A stretch of 20,575 bases of DNA from positions 1-20,575 of the IMG/VR virus record IMGVR_UViG_3300009285_002477; one strand, written 5' to 3'. The translations under genes and the position numbers were made by a program. The stretch comes from a virus. How positions within the stretch are numbered: position 1 is the first letter of the stretch; every line of letters starts with the position of its first letter. Positions 6,365-11,917 of this stretch are shown here, piece by piece. A model generated the notes under the pieces. That model made no database searches. It saw nothing but the letters and a program-made list of their open reading frames with translations, and had not been told where the DNA came from.

Positions 6365-6862
6365 TCACCAACAATCCCAGGGCGTCCACGAGTAGCCAGC
6401 CCGGACGTAAATGTCCCACGCGCTCGCCGTGTTCCACTCGGCATCGCTCCACAGCTCCCAGAAGCCGGGGAAGAATGGCCCCCAAACTGGAGCGTACAAC
6501 TGGAACAATCCGAAACTCTCCCCCGTCCAGCCCACGGCGCTCGGGTCCATGCGTGACTCGCACTCCACGATCCGTAGGGCCGTTCCACAATCCCAGTCGT
6601 AAGAACATATCAGCGCCTCTATCGTGCCTTGTGTTGGTACGGGCGGGGGATTCGGGGGTACGTCAGGCTGTACCGTAGGCTCGATAACCGCCGCTCTATC
6701 CGCCTCTGGTATCGACGGGCCGAAAGTCTCTCCGCCACGTAGAGCACGGAGAACAGCGTCAGGCCCAGGATGAACGGCACGAACACTATCAGGTTGTCCA
6801 TCATCTCCCCCTACTGCACTCAGGCCCAGTACCACGACGCCCACACCCAACCCCACACACAA
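6365..6862 (-). CDS. Secreted lysozyme/transglycosylase-like protein
   Basis: 165 residues from a TTG; alternatives are in-frame GTG/TTG codons just after, or a non-standard ATA at 6892 that would add a Lys-containing N-terminus typical of a signal peptide. Order of parts: hydrophobic segment (1-19), a Pro-rich linker (about 46-78), and a lysozyme-fold domain (82-165) with the catalytic-Glu context VECESRMDPSAVG (99-111, E102 as candidate acid) and GLFQLYAP (118-125), ending AGYSWTPWDCW. Such enzymes cleave the glycan strand of peptidoglycan outside the membrane. It lies in the early region, far from the amidase/holin lysis genes. The linker is overlapped by another well-supported frame. Confidence 0.65.
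   Translation of the reverse strand: MCVGLGVGVVVLGLSAVGGDDGQPDSVRAVHPGPDAVLRALRGGETFGPSIPEADRAAVIEPTVQPDVPPNPPPVPTQGTIEALICSYDWDCGTALRIVECESRMDPSAVGWTGESFGLFQLYAPVWGPFFPGFWELWSDAEWNTASAWDIYVRAGYSWTPWDCW
6619..6801 (-). CDS. Small membrane protein overlapping the lysozyme-like gene
   Basis: 60 residues beginning MDNLIVFVPFILGLTLF. AGGGGG lies five bases before this ATG. Residues 4-25 form one hydrophobic transmembrane segment, followed by a strongly basic tail with about ten Arg residues. Codons in this frame mostly end in G or C, as in other genes here, whereas the lysozyme-like frame over the same bases uses mainly T in third positions. So this frame is the better coding frame for this stretch. 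It may help export or anchor the cell-wall enzyme, or act like a small holin; this is inference. Confidence 0.55.
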   Translation of the reverse strand: MDNLIVFVPFILGLTLFSVLYVAERLSARRYQRRIERRLSSLRYSLTYPRIPRPYQHKAR

Positions 6863-6888
6863 CGAGAGCGCCGTGGTTTTGAGCCAAT

Positions 6889-7119
6889 CTATGCCTCTGT
6901 CCCGCCGCTAGGGCTGGTCGATGCAGTCTTCATCGGTTCCTCCCCTTTCAATTTCACCCATTGCCGTAGGCACCGGAGCGAACAAACGAGGGCGCCTGAA
7001 TCGGAATAGGCGTCGAAGACTCCTTGACGCACTAGATACCAGCCAACCGGCACATCGCTGGGCCGGGGGATGCTGTACGGCGTCTTCTCGTCGCAGATAT
7101 CGCAGACGTGGGCGATCAT
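6889..7119 (-). CDS. Small zinc-finger-like protein
   Basis: 76 residues. CDICDEK (6-12) and CSLRCLRQW (46-54) form a C2-C2 arrangement that suggests a bound zinc. Between them GWYLVRQGVFDAY is typical of small phage zinc proteins of unknown role. The ATG overlaps the TAA of the preceding gene. Low-complexity Ser/Thr/Gly at the end. Confidence 0.65.
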   Translation of the reverse strand: MIAHVCDICDEKTPYSIPRPSDVPVGWYLVRQGVFDAYSDSGALVCSLRCLRQWVKLKGEEPMKTASTSPSGGTEA

Positions 7120-7544
7120 TACGCCCCCTTCTCGATCGCCTGCGCCAGCAGCGCGATTGCGGACTCGCGGCTGAGGACCTGGACACCCAGTGGCGCCGCC
7201 AAGAAGTAGTCCAGCTCGCCGCCCTTGCGCGTCCAGACCTGCGCCCCGCCGTACTCATAGCCGACAAAGCGGTCACGGTCCTTGAGGATGAACAGCACGC
7301 GGCCCCAGTCGCCGGGGAGTGCGACGTACGCTCTCTCCGGCTGCTCGTGGGCCTGCTGCTCGATCTCCGCCAACCACTCGGCTGCCGTCGTCGTGAGCGC
7401 CGCCTCCCGAGCTAGCGCCCGCGTCTTCGGATCTCGCTCCGCCCGCACGCTGGCGGGCGTGGGCTCGCGTTCGGCGCGCAGGCGTTCGCCCAACGCCCGG
7501 CGGTCGGCGCCCGCTTCCGCGAGGAGGTCTTCGGGGGCGCTCAC
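7119..7544 (-). CDS. Hypothetical protein
   Basis: 141 residues from a GTG overlapping the stop of the upstream gene (GTGA). The frame is open to 7871 but that part is Arg/Gly/Pro-rich shadow of the upstream gene. Residues about 5-75 are a long charged helical stretch, followed by a beta-rich domain (YVALPGDWGRVLFILKDRDR, about 82-101). Not recognised; the helical stretch could be a coiled coil. Confidence 0.65.
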   Translation of the reverse strand: MSAPEDLLAEAGADRRALGERLRAEREPTPASVRAERDPKTRALAREAALTTTAAEWLAEIEQQAHEQPERAYVALPGDWGRVLFILKDRDRFVGYEYGGAQVWTRKGGELDYFLAAPLGVQVLSRESAIALLAQAIEKGA

Positions 7545-7906
7545 GATGCCACCTCGCGGGCCTGCGCGATGGCGGCGCGGGCTAGGTCGAAATCCTCGCG
7601 GCTCACCACCAGGGTGACCGATCCCGTCACTGATTCTCCATGCACGTTCACGGGCAAGGTGAGCCGCGCCAGCGCCGCCAGCAGGTCGGGGGCGGCGGCC
7701 ATGAGGCGGGCGTTGGCCGCCCATTCCTCCGCCGGGATTTGGCGGCCCCCATCGTGGAATTTGGTAGTGACATTGGCCAGTTGGTCGCCGCAGCCATCCT
7801 TGTAGTTGCCGCAGACGAACGCGACCCAGCCGCTCTCGGCAAACTGATTCGGCGCCATCTCCGCCTTCCACGGCCCCGGCGTGTGTCTGGTAGAATCGGA
7901 TTGCAT
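7541..7906 (-). CDS. Phage protein of the HTPGPW type, function unknown
   Basis: 121 residues. HTPGPWKAEM near the start and NARLMAAAPDLLAAL (about 65-79) are the hallmark of a widespread group of small phage proteins whose role is not known. The start is firm: AGGAGGT stands seven bases before the ATG, the best ribosome binding site in this half of the window. A stem-loop (7932-7960) lies just upstream. The downstream gene starts inside its stop. Confidence 0.8.
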   Translation of the reverse strand: MQSDSTRHTPGPWKAEMAPNQFAESGWVAFVCGNYKDGCGDQLANVTTKFHDGGRQIPAEEWAANARLMAAAPDLLAALARLTLPVNVHGESVTGSVTLVVSREDFDLARAAIAQAREVAS

Positions 7907-7931
7907 CGGTAGAACCTCCTATCGGTGCGCT

Positions 7932-7960
7932 AGGCCCTGGCGCTCAGCACGCCGGGGCCT
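7932..7960. other. GC-rich stem-loop in the leader of the HTPGPW gene
   Basis: AGGCCC pairs with GGGCCT and, inside it, GGCG pairs with CGCC, around a 7-base loop. Read on the plus strand it is followed by TTCTTCTTTC, like a weak intrinsic terminator for plus-strand transcripts; read on the minus strand it lies 26 bases before the ATG of the next gene and has no U-tract. It could block antisense transcripts or shape the leader. Confidence 0.4.
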
Positions 7961-7997
7961 TCTTCTTTCGATGGGATAGCAGCGGAGCCGGTGCGCT

Positions 7998-8708
7998 TCA
8001 ACTGAACGGGCTCCTGCCGTGGGTCGATCCGGCCCCGCTGCCTCTCGGGCCATCGCCGCCCGGCAGGCAGGGCAAAACCCGTTCGGGCAAGGGGGTGCGG
8101 CGATTGGAGATGTACCCTGCCTGCGAGGAAGCGATGGCGATGTTTCTTGCGTTTTGGCGTAGGCGTCGGCAGGGCCGACATTCACGTTTACCACTTGGGA
8201 GGCGACAGGTGTTGATTTCATTTAAGGGATGGCCGCGTAGGCAATGGGTTTGCCGTGCAGCGCGGGCCGATGGCCCATCTCCCCGTAATACGTTTTCTCG
8301 CGGAGTGACGGGTTCGATGTGGGCGGGAAAGATGCAGGGGCGATTCCGGCAGAGATGGTCGGACTCAAGCCCTTCGGGGATCGGGCCGACCAGCGTCTCA
8401 TACGCGAAGCGATGCGCTTGCAGAAACCTAGCCGTACGATCCCGCCGGCTGCCAACCTTGAATCGTCCATATCCTGTGCGCCGTGTCGCCGTCCACTCCC
8501 AACACCCGTTCTCCAAGACGCGCACTTTCGCCCAGAAGCGGGCAGGCAAACGGGGATCGCCAAAGGTGAAAGATGCCGGGCCGGCGTCTGCCGCCACCGA
8601 CCCGGCTATGGGGGGCAAGCCCGTGACGCCTTTGGGGAGGGGATCACGGACCGGGGAGCCGATCAAAGGCTTGAGGCTGTGCGCCCCGTTGTCACGGGAA
8701 GACCCCAT
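7998..8708 (-). CDS. HNH homing-type endonuclease (first of two related copies)
   Basis: 236 residues. After an unusual 55-residue N-terminus comes the HNH_3-like core: RFWAKVRVLENGCWEWTA (57-74), AHRFAYETLVGPIPEG (98-113), D117-H118, H130 and PRENVLRG (136-143), then a C156/H160/C177/C180 finger. Same order and spacing as the next gene to the right, so the two are paralogues. Such free-standing enzymes spread themselves by cutting DNA. The last 45 residues do not match the paralogue and may be a fused or drifting tail. Ribosome binding site is weak; the start is uncertain. Confidence 0.8.
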   Translation of the reverse strand: MGSSRDNGAHSLKPLIGSPVRDPLPKGVTGLPPIAGSVAADAGPASFTFGDPRLPARFWAKVRVLENGCWEWTATRRTGYGRFKVGSRRDRTARFLQAHRFAYETLVGPIPEGLESDHLCRNRPCIFPAHIEPVTPRENVLRGDGPSARAARQTHCLRGHPLNEINTCRLPSGKRECRPCRRLRQNARNIAIASSQAGYISNRRTPLPERVLPCLPGGDGPRGSGAGSTHGRSPFS

Positions 8709-8712
8709 TGCT

Positions 8713-9279
8713 TTAACCGGCTCCCTGGGCCGTCATGCGCCGACGGTTCCTGTAGTGACGTTTGATTTCGCGCTTTCTCTCGCGATGAGACTTGTTGTAT
8801 GCGATGTAATATTCCCGCCGCCCTGGATAAGCTGCCCGGTCAAAGGCCAATTTACAGGCCAAACATCTGCGTCCACCGTCCGGACGAAGATAGAGATTCG
8901 CTCCACTCAATGGGTGCCCCTTATTGCAATGAGTCTTAGATGCGTTGATCGCGGTCGCCCCAAAGCCTCGTAGAATGTTCTCCCGCATCGTTACCGCTTC
9001 TAGATGACTTGGCCGAACGCAGGCCCTCACGCGACAAAGGTGATCGATGGTAAGTCCACTGGGAATCGGGCCAATAAGAAGCGAGTAGGCCAGACGGTGG
9101 CTTCGGAGATGCGAACCTTGCCACCAAAAATAACCGTATCCTCCAGCGCTGCGCGCCCCTGTCCACTCCCAGCAGCCATCATCGCCGAGCCGCACCTTGG
9201 CCCAGAAGCGCAGCGGCAACTTCTCGGTCAGTCCAGCGAACGCCGCACCGAAGGCTCCACTCTTCTCCTGGGCCGTCAT
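8713..9279 (-). CDS. HNH homing-type endonuclease (second copy)
   Basis: 188 residues, with GGAGG seven bases before the ATG. Core: RFWAKVRLGDDGCWEWTGA (24-42), SHRLAYSLLIGPIPSG (60-75), D79-H80, C87, H92 and MRENILRG (98-105), then C118/H122/C139/C142 as a zinc finger, and a basic C-terminus from about 160. Shares the full pattern with the copy four bases downstream. Codon use is less GC-biased than in its neighbours, which fits a mobile gene. The start is coupled (ATGA) to the small membrane peptide gene. Confidence 0.85.
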   Translation of the reverse strand: MTAQEKSGAFGAAFAGLTEKLPLRFWAKVRLGDDGCWEWTGARSAGGYGYFWWQGSHLRSHRLAYSLLIGPIPSGLTIDHLCRVRACVRPSHLEAVTMRENILRGFGATAINASKTHCNKGHPLSGANLYLRPDGGRRCLACKLAFDRAAYPGRREYYIAYNKSHRERKREIKRHYRNRRRMTAQGAG

Positions 9280-9368
9280 CGCAGCGCCTCCATGAGCGCC
9301 CACACCCAGGGGCCGACGCCGAAGCCGAGCATCGCCACGAGCATCAGCGTGAACAGCCGCTCGCTCAC
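9276..9368 (-). CDS. 30-residue membrane peptide
   Basis: GTG start overlapping the upstream stop (GTGA), with GGAGGA six bases before it, and a stop overlapping the HNH start (ATGA). The product, starting MSERLFTLMLVAMLGFGVG, is a single hydrophobic span with one Arg near each end. The arrangement of signals at both ends makes translation likely despite the size. Function unknown; small phage membrane peptides can act as holins or superinfection factors. Confidence 0.55.
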   Translation of the reverse strand: MSERLFTLMLVAMLGFGVGPWVWALMEALR

Positions 9369-9586
9369 GCCGTCTCCTCCGCCCTTCGCACGCTGATCCG
9401 CTGCTGGAAGCGCTCACCGGCTGCCATGAACGGCCGCAGGCAGCGCAGGCAGAACAGGGAGCCGCCACCGAGGGCGTAGGCTGGCCCGTCGCAGGTCACG
9501 CAGCGGGTCTCGTAGGCGGTGCCAGACCTCACGCGGGTGATCTGCGCTCGCGGCTTCGGGGGTGCGGCCAGCACTTCGACGCTCAC
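9365..9586 (-). CDS. Small zinc-ribbon-like protein
   Basis: 73 residues from a GTG; an earlier start at 9715 would overlap the preceding gene. CVTCDGPAYALGG (about 29-41) and CLRCLRPF (46-53) give a CxxC-x14-CxxC ribbon. Basic C-terminus. Probably binds zinc and perhaps nucleic acid. Stop overlaps the membrane peptide start. Confidence 0.6.
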   Translation of the reverse strand: MSVEVLAAPPKPRAQITRVRSGTAYETRCVTCDGPAYALGGGSLFCLRCLRPFMAAGERFQQRISVRRAEETA

Positions 9587-9623
9587 TAGATCGCCGCCAA
9601 TTGCGCAAAATAGCGATTTCGCA

Positions 9624-9782
9624 TCATTCGGTGGGCTTCTCTTTCGGGGCTTTCCTTGCGCGGTTGCGGCGGGCGAGGGTGCGCCACTGGCAGCGCTTCG
9701 AGCAGTAGATGGCATCGAACCGGCGCTCGTCCGGCACGAACCGATTGCACCCCTCCGCTGCGCATCGCTTGTGGCTGCTCAT
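9624..9782 (-). CDS. Small basic zinc-finger-like protein, first gene of the early operon
   Basis: 52 residues starting MSSHKRCAAEGCNRFV. CAAEGC (7-12) and CSKRC (27-31) give a four-Cys finger similar to the CxxxxC...YCSxxC type found in small phage proteins, followed by a strongly basic tail. The ATG is only ten bases after the -10 box of a good promoter, so upstream start 9842 is unlikely. As the first gene transcribed it is a candidate early regulator. Confidence 0.65.
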   Translation of the reverse strand: MSSHKRCAAEGCNRFVPDERRFDAIYCSKRCQWRTLARRNRARKAPKEKPTE

Positions 9783-9792
9783 ACCGTCTACG

Positions 9793-9820
9793 ATTATGAC
9801 AGCGCGTCCGCTCTTGTCAA
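9793..9820 (-). promoter_or_regulatory. Strong sigma-70-type early promoter
   Basis: On the minus strand a perfect TTGACA (9820-9815) is followed after 16 bp by CATAAT (9798-9793), preceded by TGT as an extended -10. Transcription should begin about four bases before the ATG at 9782. It drives the whole leftward early operon and lies back to back with the integrase gene. Confidence 0.7.
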
Positions 9821-9842
9821 TGCCTTCTAGTGATGGTATCAT

Positions 9843-9915
9843 CTGTCTGTCGCGTAGCCTACACCGGCCCCGCCAGGAAATGCAATAGGGTTATCGTCAA
9901 CTTGCGGGGAAAATC
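9843..9915. other. Divergent intergenic region between early operon and integrase
   Basis: This short gap separates the leftward promoter from the rightward integrase start and must hold integrase control and, possibly, repressor sites. I see no clear operator repeats, no convincing integrase promoter and no attachment-site repeat, though phage attP sites are commonly next to integrase. Confidence 0.4.
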
Positions 9916-10467
9916 GTGAAGAAATCACGCCTCCCGGATTACCTGGAGCCCGACGAGCTCGACGCCCTGCTCGCCATCGCCCCGCCTCGGCACCGGCTGT
10001 ACTTTCTCCTGTGCGCCCGCGCCGGCCTGCGCGCCTCGGAGGCGGCCGCTCTGCGGGACGAGGACATCATCTGGCGCGACGGGGAGCCCGCGATCCTTCA
10101 CGTCATCGGCAAGGGGAACAAGGAGGCGCTGCTGCCGCTCGCCCTCTCCCTGCGGCGCTACCTCCCCGCCTTCACGCAACCCGCCCGGCGTGGCTGGCTG
10201 TTCGTCGGCTACAAGGGCGGGCACATGACGCGCGGTGCCGCCAGCGTCTGGCTGATGGCGGACGCGGCGAAGGCCGGGATCCCACGCTGCAAGGCGCACA
10301 TTCACGCCCTGCGCCACTCGTTCGCGACGCACCTGCTGCGCGCGGGGGTGGACCTGGTGACGATCAAAGAGTTGATGCGCCACGCCTCGCTGGTGAGCAC
10401 GCAGATCTATCTCCACGTGAACCCTGAGCGCTTACAGGGAGCGGTGGATATGCTGGACGGGGCCTAA
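9916..10467 (+). CDS. int: Tyrosine recombinase, catalytic domain only (integrase)
   Basis: 183 residues, GTG start with GGGGA just upstream. All catalytic residues are visible: R39 in ARAGLRASEA, K66 in IGKGNKE, H130-x-x-R133 in HALRHSFATHLL, H156 in LMRHAS and nucleophile Y165 in QIYLHV. Typical phage integrases are 300-400 residues with an arm-binding and a core-binding domain before the catalytic one; both are missing. It could act with a separate DNA-binding partner, or be a Xer-like resolvase. It faces the late operon head-on and the early operon back to back. Confidence 0.9.
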   Translation: MKKSRLPDYLEPDELDALLAIAPPRHRLYFLLCARAGLRASEAAALRDEDIIWRDGEPAILHVIGKGNKEALLPLALSLRRYLPAFTQPARRGWLFVGYKGGHMTRGAASVWLMADAAKAGIPRCKAHIHALRHSFATHLLRAGVDLVTIKELMRHASLVSTQIYLHVNPERLQGAVDMLDGA

Positions 10468-10481
10468 ACCGATCGCCAGCC

Positions 10482-10970
10482 TCAGCGAGCGGCCGAAGGA
10501 GAAGTGAGCGCGTATCCCACGCCCTTCTTGCACCTGATCTTCAGCCCCTTGCGGCGCAGCCGGTAGACGTAGACCTTCAGCTCGTTGCGATACCACCGGT
10601 CCTCGCCCCCGAAGATGTCCGGCAGCAGTACGTCGTAGGGCACAAGCTCACCGTTAGCCGCTCTCAGGACATCGTATAGCCTGCGCTCTAGCGTCTTCGC
10701 CTGGTGCCGCCCATTGCCCCGACCAGCCTCCAGCAACGCGGGGCCCAGGTTCTTGATTCGCTGATGCCGGGACTCCTGGCTGGCGAGTCGGCTGCGGGCT
10801 GAGTTCGCCTCACGCCAGGCGTAGACCCGGTTCGGAGGCGGCCATCGCGTGAACCTCAGCCATGTCTCCTGGTAGGCGTCCTCCCGTAGATGCCGCTCCG
10901 CTTGCGCCGCTACCGCTCGCGCTATGCGGTCAAGCTCAGTCAGACTCGGTTTCGTTCCCCGTGTCGCCAT
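10482..10970 (-). CDS. Probable transcription regulator: sigma-like N-terminus plus winged helix
   Basis: 162 residues from ATG at 10970 (an earlier start at 11000 is possible). Residues about 10-65 resemble ECF sigma region 2, with REDAYQETWLRFTRW (29-43) where sigma factors have D-x-x-QE-x-x-LR, then an AWREANSARSRLA helix. Residues about 95-155 match an OmpR/PhoB-type DNA-binding winged helix: LYDVLRAANGELVPYDVL, VYVYRLRRKGLKIRCKKGVGYAL. It lacks region 4 and any receiver domain. Being last in the late operon it may control late expression or lysogeny. Sigma resemblance is moderate; the winged helix is clear. Confidence 0.65.
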   Translation of the reverse strand: MATRGTKPSLTELDRIARAVAAQAERHLREDAYQETWLRFTRWPPPNRVYAWREANSARSRLASQESRHQRIKNLGPALLEAGRGNGRHQAKTLERRLYDVLRAANGELVPYDVLLPDIFGGEDRWYRNELKVYVYRLRRKGLKIRCKKGVGYALTSPSAAR

Positions 10971-11157
10971 CCGCAAAAACCACCGGGAAGCACCGACCAC
11001 ACCGCTCCATTGTGTCGTCCTCCTCCCCCAGGTGCAGCAGCCGGTAGCCCGTGGTGTCGTCGATATTATCGCCCTCAGATGTCAGCACCTTGCCGCCTTC
11101 GTCTACCGCCGCCACGTGGAGGACGTTGCCATCCGTCAGCAGATACCGCTTATCCAT
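10936..11157 (-). CDS. Small acidic hypothetical protein
   Basis: 73 residues starting MDKRYLLTDGNVLHVAAVDE. Beta-rich, with CGRC (53-56) and an acidic end. It overlaps the holin-like gene by eight bases and the regulator gene by 35 bases, and so is co-translated with both. No family recognised. Confidence 0.65.
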   Translation of the reverse strand: MDKRYLLTDGNVLHVAAVDEGGKVLTSEGDNIDDTTGYRLLHLGEEDDTMERCGRCFPVVFADGDTGNETESD

Positions 11158-11356
11158 TGCCGTTCCGCTTCGTCGCTACGTCCGAGCCCGCCTTCGCCGC
11201 GATGTACGTCACCAAAGCCCCCGTCGCCGCCAGCACCACGCCGTCCTCGAAGTGCGCCCAGCCCAGGCCGGACAGTAAGACGATGCTGTAGGAAGCGGCC
11301 GCCGCCAAGAAACCCCGTGAGGTGAGCCGTTGGAGCAGATCCGCAATGATCGTCAT
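11150..11356 (-). CDS. Holin-like small membrane protein
   Basis: 68 residues with two hydrophobic helices (about 16-33 and 39-56), a short loop with HFEDG, and a basic C-terminus ending KRNGNG. Size, topology and a position two short genes after an amidase fit a class II holin, which opens the membrane so that the endolysin can reach the wall. Holins share little sequence, so this rests on topology and context. GGAGGATAAGG precedes the ATG. Confidence 0.65.
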   Translation of the reverse strand: MTIIADLLQRLTSRGFLAAAASYSIVLLSGLGWAHFEDGVVLAATGALVTYIAAKAGSDVATKRNGNG

Positions 11357-11359
11357 TCC

Positions 11360-11554
11360 TTATCCTCCCTCTAGAGGCCAGCGCCCAAAGAATTCATCGT
11401 ATGCATCATTCAATGTCTGCTGGATTTCTCGCCATCGTTCCCATGCTGCGGCATGGAGCTTCCGCGCACTGCCCCCTGCGCCGTAGCGAGCTAGGGTGTG
11501 TGCCGCTAAAGGCGCTGGTGGTAATTTGAGGGGTCGCGCACTTCGTCTTCTCAT
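11360..11554 (-). CDS. Small basic hypothetical protein
   Basis: 64 residues with an excellent ribosome binding site (AGGAGG, five bases). The first 30 residues are basic and Pro/Ala-rich; the rest is helical with many Trp (WERWREIQQTLNDAYDEFF, 39-57). No family recognised. Lies between the small membrane protein and the holin-like gene in the lysis region. Confidence 0.65.
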   Translation of the reverse strand: MRRRSARPLKLPPAPLAAHTLARYGAGGSARKLHAAAWERWREIQQTLNDAYDEFFGRWPLEGG

Positions 11555-11670
11555 TCCTTCCTCCTATCGATAGGCTTCATAATGTCCTTGGCTGTCTTGC
11601 GCTTCGGTGGTGGGGGAGTCGAGCGCAGCACGAAAGCCATCCCCACTGTCATCAACAACAGGGCGAGCAC
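11551..11670 (-). CDS. Small single-span membrane protein
   Basis: 39 residues from the first available start, a GTG; the frame is open and coding-like back to about 11705 but has no start there. The product has a hydrophobic span (LALLLMTVGMAFVL), then a Pro/Lys-rich tail (RSTPPPPKRKTAKD). The stop overlaps the next ATG (ATGA). A missing base in the GGGG at 11690-11693 would explain the lost start (see findings). Topology would suit a spanin- or holin-like accessory, not proven. Confidence 0.45.
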   Translation of the reverse strand: MLALLLMTVGMAFVLRSTPPPPKRKTAKDIMKPIDRRKE

Positions 11671-11695
11671 GAGGACGGCTAGCTCGATGGCCCCA

Positions 11696-11917
11696 TCAGG
11701 TAAGCCTCACCATCGGCCTGCTTGTCTCTTCTAGCACTAGGCGCTTGATGTATTGAGTCACCAACTCGCCCGCAAACTCAGCATGACGGGCCACGCTCTC
11801 AGCCTCATCGTAGTTCAGGGAGATGACAAGGCTGATTTTTGGCCCTGAGACTTGCGCCTCAGTCGCTTCGCCCCATTCAACTTCGCCCGTCCCCTCGCAC
11901 ACTGGACACCTTTCCAT
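11696..11917 (-). CDS. Small protein with half zinc-ribbon
   Basis: 73 residues; ATG chosen because GGAGGA is six bases before it, with a GTG one codon earlier as alternative. Opens MERCPVCEGTGEVEWGEA, the CPxCxGxG pattern of DnaJ-type and other zinc ribbons, but no second Cys pair follows. The rest is a predicted alpha/beta segment with a helical end (FAGELVTQYIKRLVL). Overlaps the amidase stop. Function unknown. Confidence 0.65.
   Translation of the reverse strand: MERCPVCEGTGEVEWGEATEAQVSGPKISLVISLNYDEAESVARHAEFAGELVTQYIKRLVLEETSRPMVRLT

Noticed and set aside
7919-8221. Minus-strand frame with a CPNGFCPAC motif
   Set aside because: Its first part overlaps the zinc finger of the HNH gene and its ATG has no ribosome site. 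The Cys motif is attractive, so a remnant of another gene is not fully excluded.
8095-8973. Plus-strand frame of 292 codons
   Set aside because: It covers both tandem HNH genes antisense and shows no domain of its own.
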